Assembly: GCA_039654915.1 (NCBI GenBank)
Contig: JBDJPA010000011.1
Location: 930,001-994,000 of the forward strand
Source: Aquilaria yunnanensis
Taxonomy: Eukaryota; Streptophyta; Magnoliopsida; Malvales; Thymelaeaceae
DNA length: 64,000 nt
Reading direction: 5' to 3'
Shown piece by piece: positions 35,101 through 46,419 of this stretch. Numbering within the stretch: the first letter of the stretch is position 1; each line of letters opens with the position of its first letter. The notes under the pieces were generated by a model. That model was not told where the DNA came from. It made no database searches and worked only from the letters and a program-made list of their open reading frames with translations. Made by a program: the position numbers and the translations under genes.

Positions 35101-38100
35101 AACAAGTATAACCTAAGTTTGTCTGCCATAAAATTTTATTTCCAATTTAACAAGCATAGTTTTTGAGTATATATTTTTTTTCAATTAATTTTTTCTCCAA
35201 GAATATATACTATATGAAAGCTTACATATTTGGTCCTAGAGCAATAATATAATTCATGACTCAGGCACTAATCATAAACAAGTAAAAAAATATTATAATT
35301 GTTGCAAATGTCATTGGAAAAAAATTCTTGGCTGTTAGAATTTGTTGCTTATATTATAATAAGGGGACTTTTAGCAGCAAATTTTTTTACATGTTCCATT
35401 ATTTTAAAATATTAAAAAAATTTATAAGAATTATTTTTTTGTCCACATGGTCATCCATTTTAATATTGTAACACAAATTTTTATTCTTAACAACTAACAC
35501 CCAATTCATTTTAACTTAATTCAATTGACTTTAAAATGACTTATTTTTATATTTATGTATTTTTTACCCAAAACTAATTTTAATTAAAAACCAATATTAT
35601 GTAGCTGCAATAATCCATTAAAAATACATTTTTTTGTAATCTTACTAAATTTTTATTAAATTTTCATGTTTAAGACATTAAAAAAGAAAATTTCATAAAA
35701 ATTTAAAAATATTATAAAAATTTAATTTAAATGGTTTATTGCATCTACATAATATTGACTTTCAAATTAAATTTGTTTACGGAAAAAAATGTAAAAGTAA
35801 AAATAAGTCGATTGACTTAAGTTAAAATGAATTAACTCTTTTTCTATGCTATATAATATTAGAATATTGTTTTCATTTTAACTTTTTTAGAGCCAAAAAA
35901 AACCTTACAAGTTGTATTGAATTAGAAGTAATTTTTTTAATATTATATTTCATAGTAGAAGCTCATAGTCTAGAAGAAGTTTTGGAATTCTTAAGAGATA
36001 AGGTTAATAATTTTGTATCATGATTGCAAGTTTTTATTTGAACTAAGATTAAGCTTAACAAGGAGAAAATTTTGGGGGTTTATTGATTCAAAATTTATAA
36101 TTAAATTACAGAATTTTAGATCCTGACTATAAGTTCTAACCACATAGATGATTATACAACAAAAAAAGAAATTGAAGGATTCTTGGGAGGACATATAATA
36201 AGTTTTAGTAAAATGAAAAAAAATCCCAACATATACTTTATGTATTGGATCAAAATTTTATTCATTTTTATCCAAAATATTTTTTTTTTGCAATTTTATC
36301 ATTTTCTTTCTCATTTTCGTAATATGAATCCCTATACTTTCATATTTTACATTGATACAAAAAATTCTTCAAATATGAAAGATATTTTGAAAATTTATAT
36401 TTTTTTAAAAAATAGTATTTTTATATTTAATTTATTAAGTTTATATTTTCTTTATTTTTTAACAAAATTTTTAATGTACTTAAAATGTTTAAAATTGATA
36501 AATATTTATACCATTTATAGATTCTTTATATTAGAAAATAAGATTATTATTTAAAAAGAAAAAAATACAAAAAATCAGTAATTATTTTCGATAATTCTCT
36601 TTTACGGAAAAACAACTGGATAATGCCACTAAATTTAAAATTTTGTAACAAACATGTCATAGGTTTATATGATTACTAAACATATCTAAAAACATGATAT
36701 TTTTCAATTTTTTTTGTATTTAAACTTTAAGTATTTTGATATATAATAAAAAGTGCAAAGATATAGAGTGACAATACCTAAAATTGTAAGTTATTAGTTT
36801 TCTTGTTTAGGTACAAGGAATTTTTTCTATTTTAATGAGTCTATTTTCTTATGGTTGACTGCTTATATTATATGAAAAATGGGTGAGACTGGTTTTCAAA
36901 CCTCAATGATGTGAATATAATTTTTAAATCAATAGGTAAGCATTAATCACCCAAAAAGATAAAAAGCTATATAAGACCCGACTTAAATCTTTGGAACAAT
37001 CACATTAACTGGCCATAAAATAAAGGGTAAATATAGATTTGAAATCTTTTTAGGTTTCTAACTTAAATTTATTTATTTATTTTAATATTTTCTAGAAAAA
37101 AATTTACAAAAATTACATTTAGAAACTATAAAAATTTTAATTTCTTATAGAATTTTTTTTTAAAAAAAATTTTTAGCAAATATGAATATAAAAAAATTTA
37201 AGTCAAACTTCAGTAAAAAAATTAAAATGAAAGAACTTGAGATGAAGATAGTAGTTTGAATGGCAAGCAAAGGAAAAAGAAAATAAATTGACCCAAAACT
37301 AATGTTCAAAAGGATTTCTAAAAAATTTAGGGCATATTTGTCAAATTTAATTGAATTTGTGGTTAAGTAATAATTTTTCAAAAAATTAAAGCCTAAAAGC
37401 AATACATGCATAATGTTACTTTGAAACAACTTATAAGATTTGATTGGCTCTAAAAAAATAATAAGAATAAAAATACATTAATATTATTTAGTATAGAGAA
37501 AGAGTTAGTTGCTAAGAATAAAAAATTACGTTCCAACATTCAAAGTGATGACCATGTGGGAAAAAATAATTATTATAATTTTCCAATATTTTAAAATATT
37601 GAAAAAATGTATTAAAAAAAGTTGCTACTAAAACTCCTCTTTATTATCATATAGGCAACTAATTCTAGAAGTTAGGAATTTTTTTTTCTAAAATTTTTCA
37701 CAATGAATTTTGTTACAATAATAATTATTTTATTTTTTTTTTCATAATATGCGCTTAAGTCATATGTAAATTATATGATTGCTCTAATATAGACCAAATA
37801 CCTAAGCTTTCAAAGTATATATTCATCCAAGTAGAGAAAAGAAAACTCAATTGACAAAAATTCTATATTCAAAGGTAGTTTTTATAGTAGAATAAACTTA
37901 AGCCATATTTTTTAAAATTAACTAAGTTTAGTGGTCAAAGTAAGTTTAGTAGTCAAAATAGTAAATTTCCCAAAAACCAAAGGCTAAATTCATCCCACTT
38001 TGCATTTTTTTCCTCTCAAATTATATTTTTAGTATTTTAATACTGCTAAATATCCAATTAAATAGGCAACTATATATTGAGATCTCTGCAAGTGGATTAA

Positions 38101-41100
38101 TTTGTTTCCCTTTTTTTGGAGCCCTAATACTAACACAACTCTAATTAAATAGGCAATACAAATTTTTTTAATCATTAAAAGAGTAAAAGAACTTATAATT
38201 TTAGGATAAAGGAAAAACTATATGTGAACTATTATAAAGTGTTCACTTATATAATTTTTTAATATATACTTGTTATACCTAAAATTATTTTTTAATATGA
38301 AACACTTATAGATTTTCATGTGAAACTTTAGCATGAGTTTTACCATATAATAAGTTTTCACGGTACATACTCATTCAAGTTGCAAAACCAAAAAAAACTT
38401 AATTGGAAAAAAAATTATGTTCAAAGGTACCTTTTACAGCAATACAAACTTTAGCTTGAGTTTTGCCATATATTTAATTTTTTATTCAAATAAAAAATTA
38501 AGTTATGAAGGTTTTTAAAATGCTAAGTTGAAATTTTAAGTTTTATAAATATTTAGCCTGTACAAACTTTAGCATGAGTTTTACATTTAAGTCTTTTATT
38601 TAAATAAAAGATTTGGCTATGAAAGTTTTTGGAATGATAAGTTGAAATTTTAAGTTTTATAAAATATTTACTTGAGGTATTATTTGATAATAATATAGAA
38701 CCAAGGGTGATATATTTGAAGCAAAAAAAAAATTTTAATGGCAATTTAAGAGTTTTAGCTAAGATTAAAAAAAATAATTTTATATAATACGTAATTCTAT
38801 AATATAGAATTAATGGCAAATAAGTTTGTAGCAAAAAATAAAATTTAGTGGCAACTTAAAAGTTTCTTTTAGTGTTCTAGTGCTAATATTGTTGACTTCC
38901 CTACCCCATGTGGGGCTCTTCAAATTTTTCTTTTTATTTTCTCTCTCCTTTCTTCACTTCTTCTGTCTTCTTTTCTCTCCAAATCAAGAATTGTGGTTGG
39001 CGATGGAGCAATTTCAACAAATTACAGCCAAAATTAGCTGGATTCAGTGCCAGATTTTGAAAAATAGGGTGGGAGCAATGCGGTGTCTCACCTATAAAAG
39101 AACCCATCCCCGTTTCCTCATTTGAGCTGCACCCGGAAGCTTGCTCATTTTGTAAAAGAGCAAAAGAAAAATTGAAAGAGAGGGGGATCTATTTTTTGGG
39201 AGTGAAAGTGAGATAATTTTTGGCGGTCTTTGGGAAACACTTGAGTGCCACTATTTTGGGTTTATACCTCTAGAATTTTTGTCTAGAGAAGATTCTTTCT
39301 CTGTGAGCCTACTATTTTTATAGTGGAAGAAAATATCGGAGCTTGTCCCGTTGACATAGCCCTAAAATTAAGGGTGAACCACGTAAATTTTCTGGTGTCA
39401 TTTTACTAATCATCTTGCTCTCGGAGTTATCACCTGCTACACGGTCCTAACAACTGGTATTAGAGCAAGGTTCGGTGTTTACATCTACTTATCGTATGCT
39501 CTGTGGTTGCCACTAAAAAGTGGATCCTCTACTTCAGAAAATAAATTAGATTATTATTCACCTTTTTTTGCTTGATACGGGGTATTTATTAGCATCATGA
39601 AGGCCAAGACTAGCAAGATGATTAGTCTAAACGGCTCGAATTACCACGTATGGAGAAGGAAAATGAAGGATCTCCTATAGATGACGAAGATGCATTTACC
39701 CGTGTTTAGTACAACCAAATCGGAGGACAGATCGTAAGAGGATTAGGCATTCGAGCATGAGCAAGTATATGGTTTATTCAACAATTTGTCAAAAAAAATG
39801 TTTATAACCACATATCTACAGAAACTCATGCACGAACACTGTGGAACAAGCTTGAAGAGCTGTATGCTTAAAAAACCGGCAACAATAAATTATTTTATCT
39901 AACAGGATTGCTTCGGATAAAATATCGAGAAGGTTTATCTACGACAGATCATCTGAATGATTTGCAAGGAATCGTGGAACAGTTATCCACAATGGGCATA
40001 AAGTTTGACAATGAGGTACTCACTCTTATAATGTTAGCCTCATTACTAGAGTCTTGGGAGACTTTGAGAATTTTACTTACAAATTTTGCACCAAATGGTA
40101 TAGTAAATGTGGAATTCATCAAAAATGGAATCGTAAACGAAGAAATGAGACGAAGATCACAAGGATATTTTTCATCACAGCCAGACCACCTTATAGCAAA
40201 TTCTAGAGGGAGAAGTGAGACCAGGAGGCCAAATCCAAGAGATAAGAGTAGAAGAATGTCATTATTGTAAGAAAAAAAGTCACATTAAGAGGTTTTGCTG
40301 AAAACTCAAGCAAGATCAAAAGAAAGACAAATGACCGAAAAAGGATGATCGCAGTGATGATGAACAAGCAAATGTTGCTGATGAATTCAACATTGTCCAT
40401 GATGATGATATTGTCAATCTTGCAACCCATGAGACGAGTTGGGTGATTGACAGTAGTGCTACCATTCATGTTATTTCTCGGGAAGACTTTTTTTCATCTT
40501 ACACACCTGGCAATTTTGGTGTTCTGAAAATGGGAAATGATGGCCTCTCACAAGTTGCAGGAAAAGAATATATTTCTTTAGCGACCCAAAATGGTACACG
40601 GTTAGTCTTGAAGGATTTTATGCATGTTTTAGATTTGCACCTGAATCTGATTTCAACAGGCAGACTTGATGATGAAGGTTATTGTAACACCTCTTTAATG
40701 GTCAGTGGAAGCTAACTAAAGGAACCGTGGTGGTGGCCAGAGGAACAAAGAACTCAAAGTTGTACATAATGTAGGCAAAGCTCTCCTAGGATGCTGTGAA
40801 TGCAATGGAGAATGACAGTACAATGGAGTTATGACATAAACAACTGAGTCACATAAGTGAGAAAAGTATGACCCGTCTTGCCAGAAAGAATATGTTATCT
40901 GGACTAGATCAAGTACATTTGAAGAAATGTGCTGATTATTTGGCAGGAAAGCAAAATAGAGTGTCTTTCAAGAGTTGCTCTCCTTCCAAAATAAAGAATG
41001 TGTTGGAGCTGGTACACTCAGATCTCTGTGGGCCAATGCTAAAGTCACTTAGTGGTGCTTGATACTTTGTGACTTTCATTGATGATCATTCTCGAAAAAC

Positions 41101-44100
41101 ATAGGTATATACTATAAAGTCAAAAGATCAGGTATTAGAAGTTTTCAAACAATTTCTAACCATGGTTGAAAGACAAATAGGCAAGAAGCTGAAGTACATA
41201 CGAACAGATAATCGTGAAAAGTACATTGGACCGTTTGATGCTTACTGCAAAGAGCATGGTATTCGACATTAGACAACACCTCCTAAGACACCATAGTTAA
41301 ATGGTCTAGTTAAGAGGATGAACAGGACTTTGATGGAGAGAGTAAGATGCTTACTCTCACACGTAAAGTTACCTCAGATGTTCTAGGGTGAAGCATTGTT
41401 AGCAGCTGCTCACGTGTTGAATCTTTCATCTTGTGTCCCTCTACAGTATGATGTCCCTGAGAATGTATGGTCAAGAAAGGTTGTCTTTTACGACCATCTG
41501 CAAGTGTTTGGTTGTAAAGCCTATGTGCATATCCCGAAGGATGAAAGGTCTAAACTTGATGTCAAGACACTACAATGTGTGGTTATTGGCTATGGCCAAG
41601 ATCAATTTGGCTATAGATTTTATGATCCAGCAACTAAAAGGCTTGTTAGAAGCCATGATGCTATATTTGTTGAGGATCAGACCATTGAGGATATTGAGAA
41701 AGCTAAGAAGAATGCTCAGTAACCAATGGTAGTTCAACAGACTTACAATTGATTCCTCTAATGGTAATGAAAAGATAGGTTGGAGATGATGTACAAAATG
41801 ATCAACCAGAAGAATATGACCATGACGCTACCATTGAGAATGAACTAGTAATGCTGATAATGATAGTGTTCATCAACAACCACCAGCACCAGTAAGTTCT
41901 CTAGTTTTAAGAAGATCTAATAGAGTCAAACAACGCTCTACTAGATATCCTGAAAAAGAGTATGTGTTATTGACTAATGGGGGAGCCAAAAAGCTTTGAT
42001 GAAGTTATGGATGATGAACGCAACGAAAAGTGGATTGACGTCATGCAGGAAGAAATGAGATCCTTGTATGAGAATAGAAATTTAAGCTGGAGAAGTTGCC
42101 AAGAGACAAAAGGGCTTTGAAAAAAAAATGGGTATTTAGAATCAAGTTTGAAGACTCAAATTCACAATCACGGTTCAAAGCTAGATTAGTTGTCAATGGT
42201 TTTAGTTAAAGGAAAGGTATTGACTTTGATGAGATTTTTTCACTAGTTGTGAAAACGACATCCATTTGTACAATTCTAGGAATTGCAACAAGTCTCGACT
42301 TGTAGATTGAACAGATGAATGTGAAGACTGCCTTCCTACATGGTGACTTGGAAGAAGAAATATATATGGAGCAGTCATAAGGTTTTTAAGTGAAAGGAAA
42401 AGAAGACTATGTTTGCAAGCTAAAGAAAAGCTTGTTTGTTTTAAAGCAAGCACGCAGGCAGTGGTATAAAAAATTTAAGTCGATTATAGAGTAGCAAGGT
42501 TACAAGAAGACTACTTTAGATCGCTGTGTGTTTGTATAGAAATTCTCTAATAATGATTTCATTGTTCAATTGGTCTAAGTGGATGATATGTTGATTGTTG
42601 GCTAGAATATTTCCAGAATCAACAGCTTAAAGAAACAGTTGAGTAAGTCTTTTGCTATGAAAAACTTAGAGCTAGCAAATTAAATTCTTGGCATGAAGAT
42701 AACAAAAGATATGAGTGCCAAGAAATTGTGGTTATCACGTGAGAAGTACATTGAGAAAGTACTTCAGAGATTTAATATGGACAAGGCTAAAGCGGTTAGT
42801 TGTCCTCTTGCTAATCACTCTAGATTAAGTTCCAACCAATGCCCTTCTACCGACAAAGAGAAGGAAAAAATGGAAAGAATTCCATATGCCTCAGTATTTG
42901 GAAGCTTGATGTATACCATGGTATGTACATGGCTAGATATTGTTTACTCAATTGGTGTAGTGAGTAGATTCCTTTCAAATCCCGATAAGGAACATTGGGC
43001 TGTAGTTAAATGGATTTTCAGGTATCTTCGTGGCATTTCCAAAATGTGCTTATGTTTTGGAAATGTAAAGCTTGTGTTAGTTGGCTACACATATGCAGAT
43101 ATGGCTGGTGATGTTGACTCGAGAAAGTCTACATCAGGTTACCTGATTACATTTGCAGGTGGAGCTGTGTCATGGCGGTCAATATTACAAAAATGTGTTA
43201 CTCTTTCAACAACTGAAGCTGAGTTTATAGCAGCAATAGAAGCATTTAAGGAGTTGCTGTGGATGAAGAAGCTCTTCAAAGAACTTGGTTCCCATTAGCA
43301 GAAATGTGAATTATTCTGTAATAGTCAGAGCACAATTCATCTTGGTAAGAATTCCTCTTTTCATTCTAGATCGAAGCACATTGATGTAAAATATCATTGG
43401 ATAAGAAATGCATTGGAGATGAAGCTATTACAGCTTGAGAAGATCCATACTGATGAAAATGGATTTAATATGTTAACCAAGATTCTACCGAGAAAAAAGT
43501 TTACATATTGTTGACTAGCAGCAGGAATGGAGGAACTCCCACATGAGGCAAGAGAGGGAGATTGTTGACTTCCCTACCCCATGTGGAGCTCTTCAATTTT
43601 TTTATTATTTTCTCTCTCCTTTCTCCACTTCTTCTATGGAATTGCGATTGGCGGTGGAGCAATTTCAACAAATTGCAGCAAAATTAGCTGGATTCGGTGC
43701 TAGATTTTGAAAAACGGGGTGGGAGGAATGCGGTGTCTCGCCTATAAAAAACCCATCCCCATTTCCTCATTTGAGCTGCACCCGGAAGCTTGCTCATTTT
43801 GTAAAAGAGCAAAAGAAAAATTGAAGGAAAGGGAGATTTATTTTTGGGGAATGACAAAATAGTGAAATAATTTTGGTGGTTTTTGGGAAACACTTGAGTG
43901 CCATTATATTGGGTTTATCTCATATTTCTAGAATTTTTGTCTAGAGAAGATTCTCTCTCTGTAAACGTACTATTTTTATAGTGGAAGAAAATATCGGAGT
44001 TTGTCCCATGGATGTAGCCCTAAAATTAAGGGTGAACCACGTAAATTTTCTGATGCTATTTTACTAATCATCTTGCCCTCGAAGTTATCATCCGCTGTGC

Positions 44101-45351
44101 GGTCTCAACAAATATAACTCCACTTAAATAAATAATGATAAAACTAGGTTTCATTAAAAGAACAAAATACCTTATAATAGAAGGGCAAAAAAGTCATCTA
44201 ATATTTATGCACCTTCGTACTTTGTATAATATAAGATAAGATAAGATTTAAGTAAATAGCTGGAGTGATTGGTTAGAAGCTTTTTTATATTGTTTTTAAT
44301 CTAAAATCGAACTCGATAGATATTTCAAGGTCGAACATTATGGGCCTACTACTCAGCTTGACTTGGCTTTGCTTGTTTTCAACCTACATTTTACTTTTGG
44401 GGCAAAAAAATTTGGTTATAAAAATGTTACATATGGGATGTGAGGCGTATAATCTGCAAGCAAATCATACCAAAACCAAAAGTTAAGTTGAATACCTTTG
44501 CAGCCATCACCGAGATAAGGGTTGCCCCCATAACCATCCATGCACTTGCAATAGTAACCAGTCTGTCCCCTATCGGATCTGTCAACGCAGGAGCTATTAG
44601 ACTTACAGAAGAAGCTGGCCTTGTTCCTTGTCGCAACCTCGCACGTTTCGTTCCCGACAGTCCAATCAAGCACCAACGGAACGTACTCTTCTCTGAAGTG
44701 TTGAAGATACGTGCGCGAGAAATTGTAATCTTTCACAACAACGAAGGCATAGCTGCAGTTGCTGAAGTCGGAAGTGTCTGTGTAGTTGCCAAAGCTGCTC
44801 ACAGTCACGTTGGTGTCTCGGAGGCCCTCTGGGATAGGAACCTCGCAGCATCCAACGCCGGAGCAAGAGTCTACAACGTCACTGCTGTTGGAACAGTAAG
44901 AGTAGCAGCCAGTGCTGACCCAATGTTCTCCGATCAGTGCCCGGAGAGTTGCATATGTGTCGCAGCCGATCGCCATGAACTTGTTCTTGGTCGGCGAAAG
45001 AGTGAAGGTGGCCGTTATGAGGAAGGTGTCGAATCCGTCAGTTGGCGTGCCGTTTCCGTCGTAACAATCGGAAGCGACGTCGTTCAAGATATGGATCTCT
45101 CCGTCTGCTAGCGAGATGTTGGTCACTGGAATGTTGCTGTCGGCCAGGAAGGCTTTATGAGGGTAGAAAGTGGTGTTACAGAAGATAAGGAAATCAGTAG
45201 ATTCGCTGTTAAATCGGCAGTTATCGGATGTTCCGAAGGGGTAAGGTATGGTAACGTTGCCGCATTTCCGGACGCATTCGGCCTTTGTTTCAGTTGCTGC
45301 TGTGACTATCACAAGAGCCAGATATAAAGTAACCGCTTCAACCACTGTCAC
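30953..45351 (-). CDS. Wall-associated receptor kinase (WAK/WAKL), three exons
   Basis: This is a plasma-membrane receptor kinase of the WAK family, whose members bind pectin or its fragments outside the cell and signal through a cytoplasmic Ser/Thr kinase. CDS parts: 44496..45351, 32298..32456 and 30953..32151. Junctions are GT-AG and phase 1 at both introns (AAAG/GTATTC to CAG/ACATTG giving CKDIDEC; CTTG/GTATGT to ACAG/CGTCAG giving VLASGLG). The predicted protein is about 737 residues: signal peptide, GUB_WAK galacturonan-binding domain, EGF repeat, calcium-binding EGF, one membrane helix and a full kinase. That is the normal family length and layout. Intron 1 is about 12 kb because of transposons. 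Odd point: no in-frame ATG exists between the upstream stop codons (near 45364) and the signal peptide. GTG at 45351 is in the ATG position, so translation may be lost. Confidence 0.85.
32298..32456 (-). CDS. WAK exon 2: calcium-binding EGF domain
   Basis: 159 bases encoding DIDECSDHNSNQCEKICINT, then PGNYSCDCPKGYRLSVDGKSC: a complete EGF-CA module with the DxDEC calcium-binding start and six cysteines. It then enters the membrane helix (RTVLLLIVL). Acceptor AG at 32458..32457, donor GT at 32297..32296. The 146-base intron 2 follows. Confidence 0.9.
32593..32842 (-). mobile_element. Short non-LTR retroposon (SINE or truncated LINE end)
   Basis: A 10-bp direct repeat AGATGATTCT flanks the segment (32583..32592 and 32843..32852). 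On the minus strand the element ends in TTGCCGATCAAC followed by a poly(A) run. Flanking repeat plus poly(A) shows target-primed reverse transcription. At 250 bp it could be a SINE or a 5'-truncated LINE; I see no tRNA-like A/B boxes. It lies in WAK intron 1 in sense orientation to the gene. Confidence 0.8.
35500..35845. mobile_element. MITE, copy B of the 9762..10099 family
   Basis: Strong similarity over the whole length to the MITE at 9762..10099, for example CATCTACATAATATTGA and TTCAAATTAAATTTGTTT. It lies inside the long inverted-repeat element and shares the self-complementary layout. Confidence 0.7.
38890..39451 (+). repeat. copia-2 5' LTR
   Basis: 562-bp LTR. A TATA box (TATAAAAG at 39093..39100) lies in the U3 region in a suitable place for the element promoter. 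It matches 43563..44110 with substitutions and small indels, including a block near 38964-38984 that is missing from the 3' LTR. Confidence 0.93.
39454..39465 (+). other. copia-2 primer binding site
   Basis: TGGTATTAGAGC, one base different from the usual initiator tRNA-Met complement TGGTATCAGAGC; the C-to-T change fits general decay of the element. Confidence 0.9.
39597..43514 (+). pseudogene. copia-2 gag-pol with many stop codons
   Basis: From an ATG at 39597 the text reads gag (LNGSNYHVWRRKMKDLL then TAG), the UBN2 segment (40000 region), a CCHC knuckle (CHYCKKKSHIKRFC near 40258), the protease site WVIDSSAT (DSG changed to DSS), integrase (LVHSDLCGPM, FIDDHSRKT, RTDNREKY), reverse transcriptase (KARLVVNGF, MNVKTAFLHGDLEEEIYM, VDDMLIVG with a stop in place of the preceding Tyr) and RNase H (ADMAGDVDSRKSTSGYL and SRSKHIDVKYHWIR). 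More than ten in-frame stops occur, mostly where the family has Gln, Trp or Arg, so they can come from single C-to-T or G-to-A changes. It cannot produce a functional polyprotein. Confidence 0.95.
43548..43562 (+). other. copia-2 polypurine tract
   Basis: AGAGAGGGAGAT directly before the 3' LTR, the expected plus-strand primer. Confidence 0.85.
43563..44110 (+). repeat. copia-2 3' LTR
   Basis: 548-bp LTR beginning TGTTGACTTCCCTACCCC, with a TATA box at 43743..43750. The 69-codon minus-strand frame here is a by-product of the LTR sequence. Confidence 0.93.
44496..45351 (-). CDS. WAK exon 1: signal peptide, GUB_WAK domain, EGF
   Basis: The exon encodes a hydrophobic leader (VTLYLALVIVTAATETKA), then CVRKCGNVTIPYPFGT, the diagnostic opening of the galacturonan-binding GUB_WAK domain. 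Cysteines continue in the family pattern, with CSGVGCCEVPIPEGL (typically CxGxGCCQxxIP) near the middle. It ends in an EGF-like repeat, SSCVDRSDRGQTGYYCKCMDGYGGNPYLGDGCK. Several N-glycosylation sequons are present. The donor site is at 44495. The frame has no ATG start; GTG at 45351..45349 follows tandem TAA stops, although a cryptic acceptor (GACAG at 45349..45345) could join an unseen upstream exon. Confidence 0.88.
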
Positions 45352-45460
45352 CCCCGTTTTTTATTATTTCTCAACACAATTTGCAAATACAAAAACAGTA
45401 GATGAAAGTAAGGGGCTAAAACAAAAAAAAGGAACAACTGCTGGAGCTAGCTAGCTGCCC

Positions 45461-45468
45461 CTATATAT
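45461..45468 (-). promoter_or_regulatory. Candidate TATA box of the WAK gene
   Basis: The minus strand reads ATATATAG about 110 bases upstream of the exon 1 coding start, a suitable position for a TATA box. The implied 5' UTR contains no ATG. The promoter lies at the edge of duplicated block B. Confidence 0.4.
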
Positions 45469-46077
45469 CTCCTTTGCAATATTCACTTGTATATAAATGC
45501 AAATTAATCTAGCTACTCTGGTTGACTTGAGCTGCTGTGTCTTCTGTTTCCCTACGCGCTTTTGCTAGTGTTGAATTCAGAGGCTTTGTCTGTTTGTTCC
45601 TCCTGTCTAGTTGAAGGCGGCCCCAGCGAAAAGGATATATGAGTTAATATAGGTTCTAAAATTGAAAAAATCATAAAATAAAAATTATGAAAAAAAGAGA
45701 AGGTTTCTCGATTATTATTATATGAAATGGAAATTTGAAATTTTTTATTTATTATACCTGGAGCCAGTGATAACGTGTTTTGGACTTGTAGGGCTCAAAG
45801 ACATCGGCCTGTTATGTTGCAAAAGGACTTCTCAAAGCTGTCGTCTTTTAAATCAGACTTCTCGTTCAAATTAATTTGCTACACACACAAACACACCAGT
45901 TTCAAACAAATCACCGTTCGAATGTATTCAAATAAGAGTAGTTACATGATATACAAAGTGCAACGCGCTACACCCCTTATTTCACCTTGTTTACCAAAAT
46001 ATCACCACTTCTTGAACAATAATTCTGATGAAATAAATCGCACTTTTTAAAAGACTATCATTGCATATAGAATAATA

Positions 46078-46310
46078 TTCCCTCTGTCCCAAAAGTTTTG
46101 CTCTATTTGTTTTTAGTAATTAATCTAAAATTTTTTATTTTCAACATTCTAATATATAAATAAAAAATTTTTGTATATAAATGATAATTCAAGATATGTA
46201 GTTTCTAAATAAATTTTTTTTATTTTTTTCTAATAAACAATAATATGAATAAAATTAAATCAAAATATAACAAAAAGTCAAATATATCAAAACTTCTAGG
46301 ACAGAGGGAG
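46078..46310. mobile_element. Stowaway MITE (Tc1/mariner type)
   Basis: The ends are the well-known Stowaway termini: left TTCCCTCTGTCCCAAAAG and right, read inward, CTCCCTCTGTCCTAGAAG. Dinucleotide TA flanks both sides (46076..46077 and 46311..46312). Block A has the empty site near 3729. The interior is AT-rich and non-coding. Confidence 0.93.
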
Positions 46311-46419
46311 TATTTTTTACAAAATAAACAACATTTGATAGAATAATAAATTTGTATGAATAAAGTGTTGGAATTCTTGGCGCACCAAGATCCTTTTAAG
46401 GTAGGATTTGAGCTCATTG

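Larger units (their letters stand above)
38890..44110 (+). mobile_element. Ty1/copia LTR retrotransposon, decayed (copia-2)
   Basis: A full-length 5,221-bp element with LTRs at both ends (TGTTGAC...CAACA or CTAACA), a 5-bp target duplication AATAT (38885..38889 and 44111..44115), a primer binding site and a polypurine tract. Coding order protease, integrase, RT, RNase H places it in Ty1/copia; the motifs resemble the Tnt1 type. The LTRs have diverged in sequence and length (562 against 548 bp), so it is older than copia-1. It lies antisense to WAK within intron 1 and interrupts an arm of the long inverted-repeat element. Confidence 0.95.
34692..44283. mobile_element. Long terminal-inverted-repeat element interrupted by copia-2
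   Basis: The left arm (about 34692-35470) and the right arm (about 37540-38889 plus 44116-44283) are reverse complements. Matching outer text includes CCAATCAC and CTTATCTTATCTT on the left and their complements near 44222-44260. Matching inner text includes CCACATGGTCATCC near 35444 against its complement near 37550. The right arm is split by copia-2 and carries internal duplications (GCATGAGTTTTAC near 38330 and 38570). Arms of this length suggest a foldback or long-TIR Mutator element. The interior (35850-37500) is AT-rich and non-coding. I could not fix the target duplication, so ends are approximate. Confidence 0.65.
32457..44495 (-). other. WAK intron 1 (about 12 kb)
   Basis: The intron is bounded by GT at 44495 and AG at 32457 with matching phase. 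Besides the elements listed separately it includes 32853-34690, where I see no gene: 33440-33700 is GC-richer (CGGGCCGGCGAG near 33594) and 33730-33840 has the phrase TGATTTTTGTTGTTCT three times. Removing the recognised insertions leaves an intron of about 2 kb. Confidence 0.85.

Noticed and set aside
36183..36554. A 123-codon Phe/Ile/Leu-rich ORF
   Set aside because: It lies in AT-rich non-coding DNA within the long inverted-repeat element. Codons are nearly all A/T and no membrane-protein family is evident.
44440..45111. A 223-codon plus-strand ORF
   Set aside because: It is the antisense shadow of WAK exon 1, which has a clear domain signature on the minus strand.
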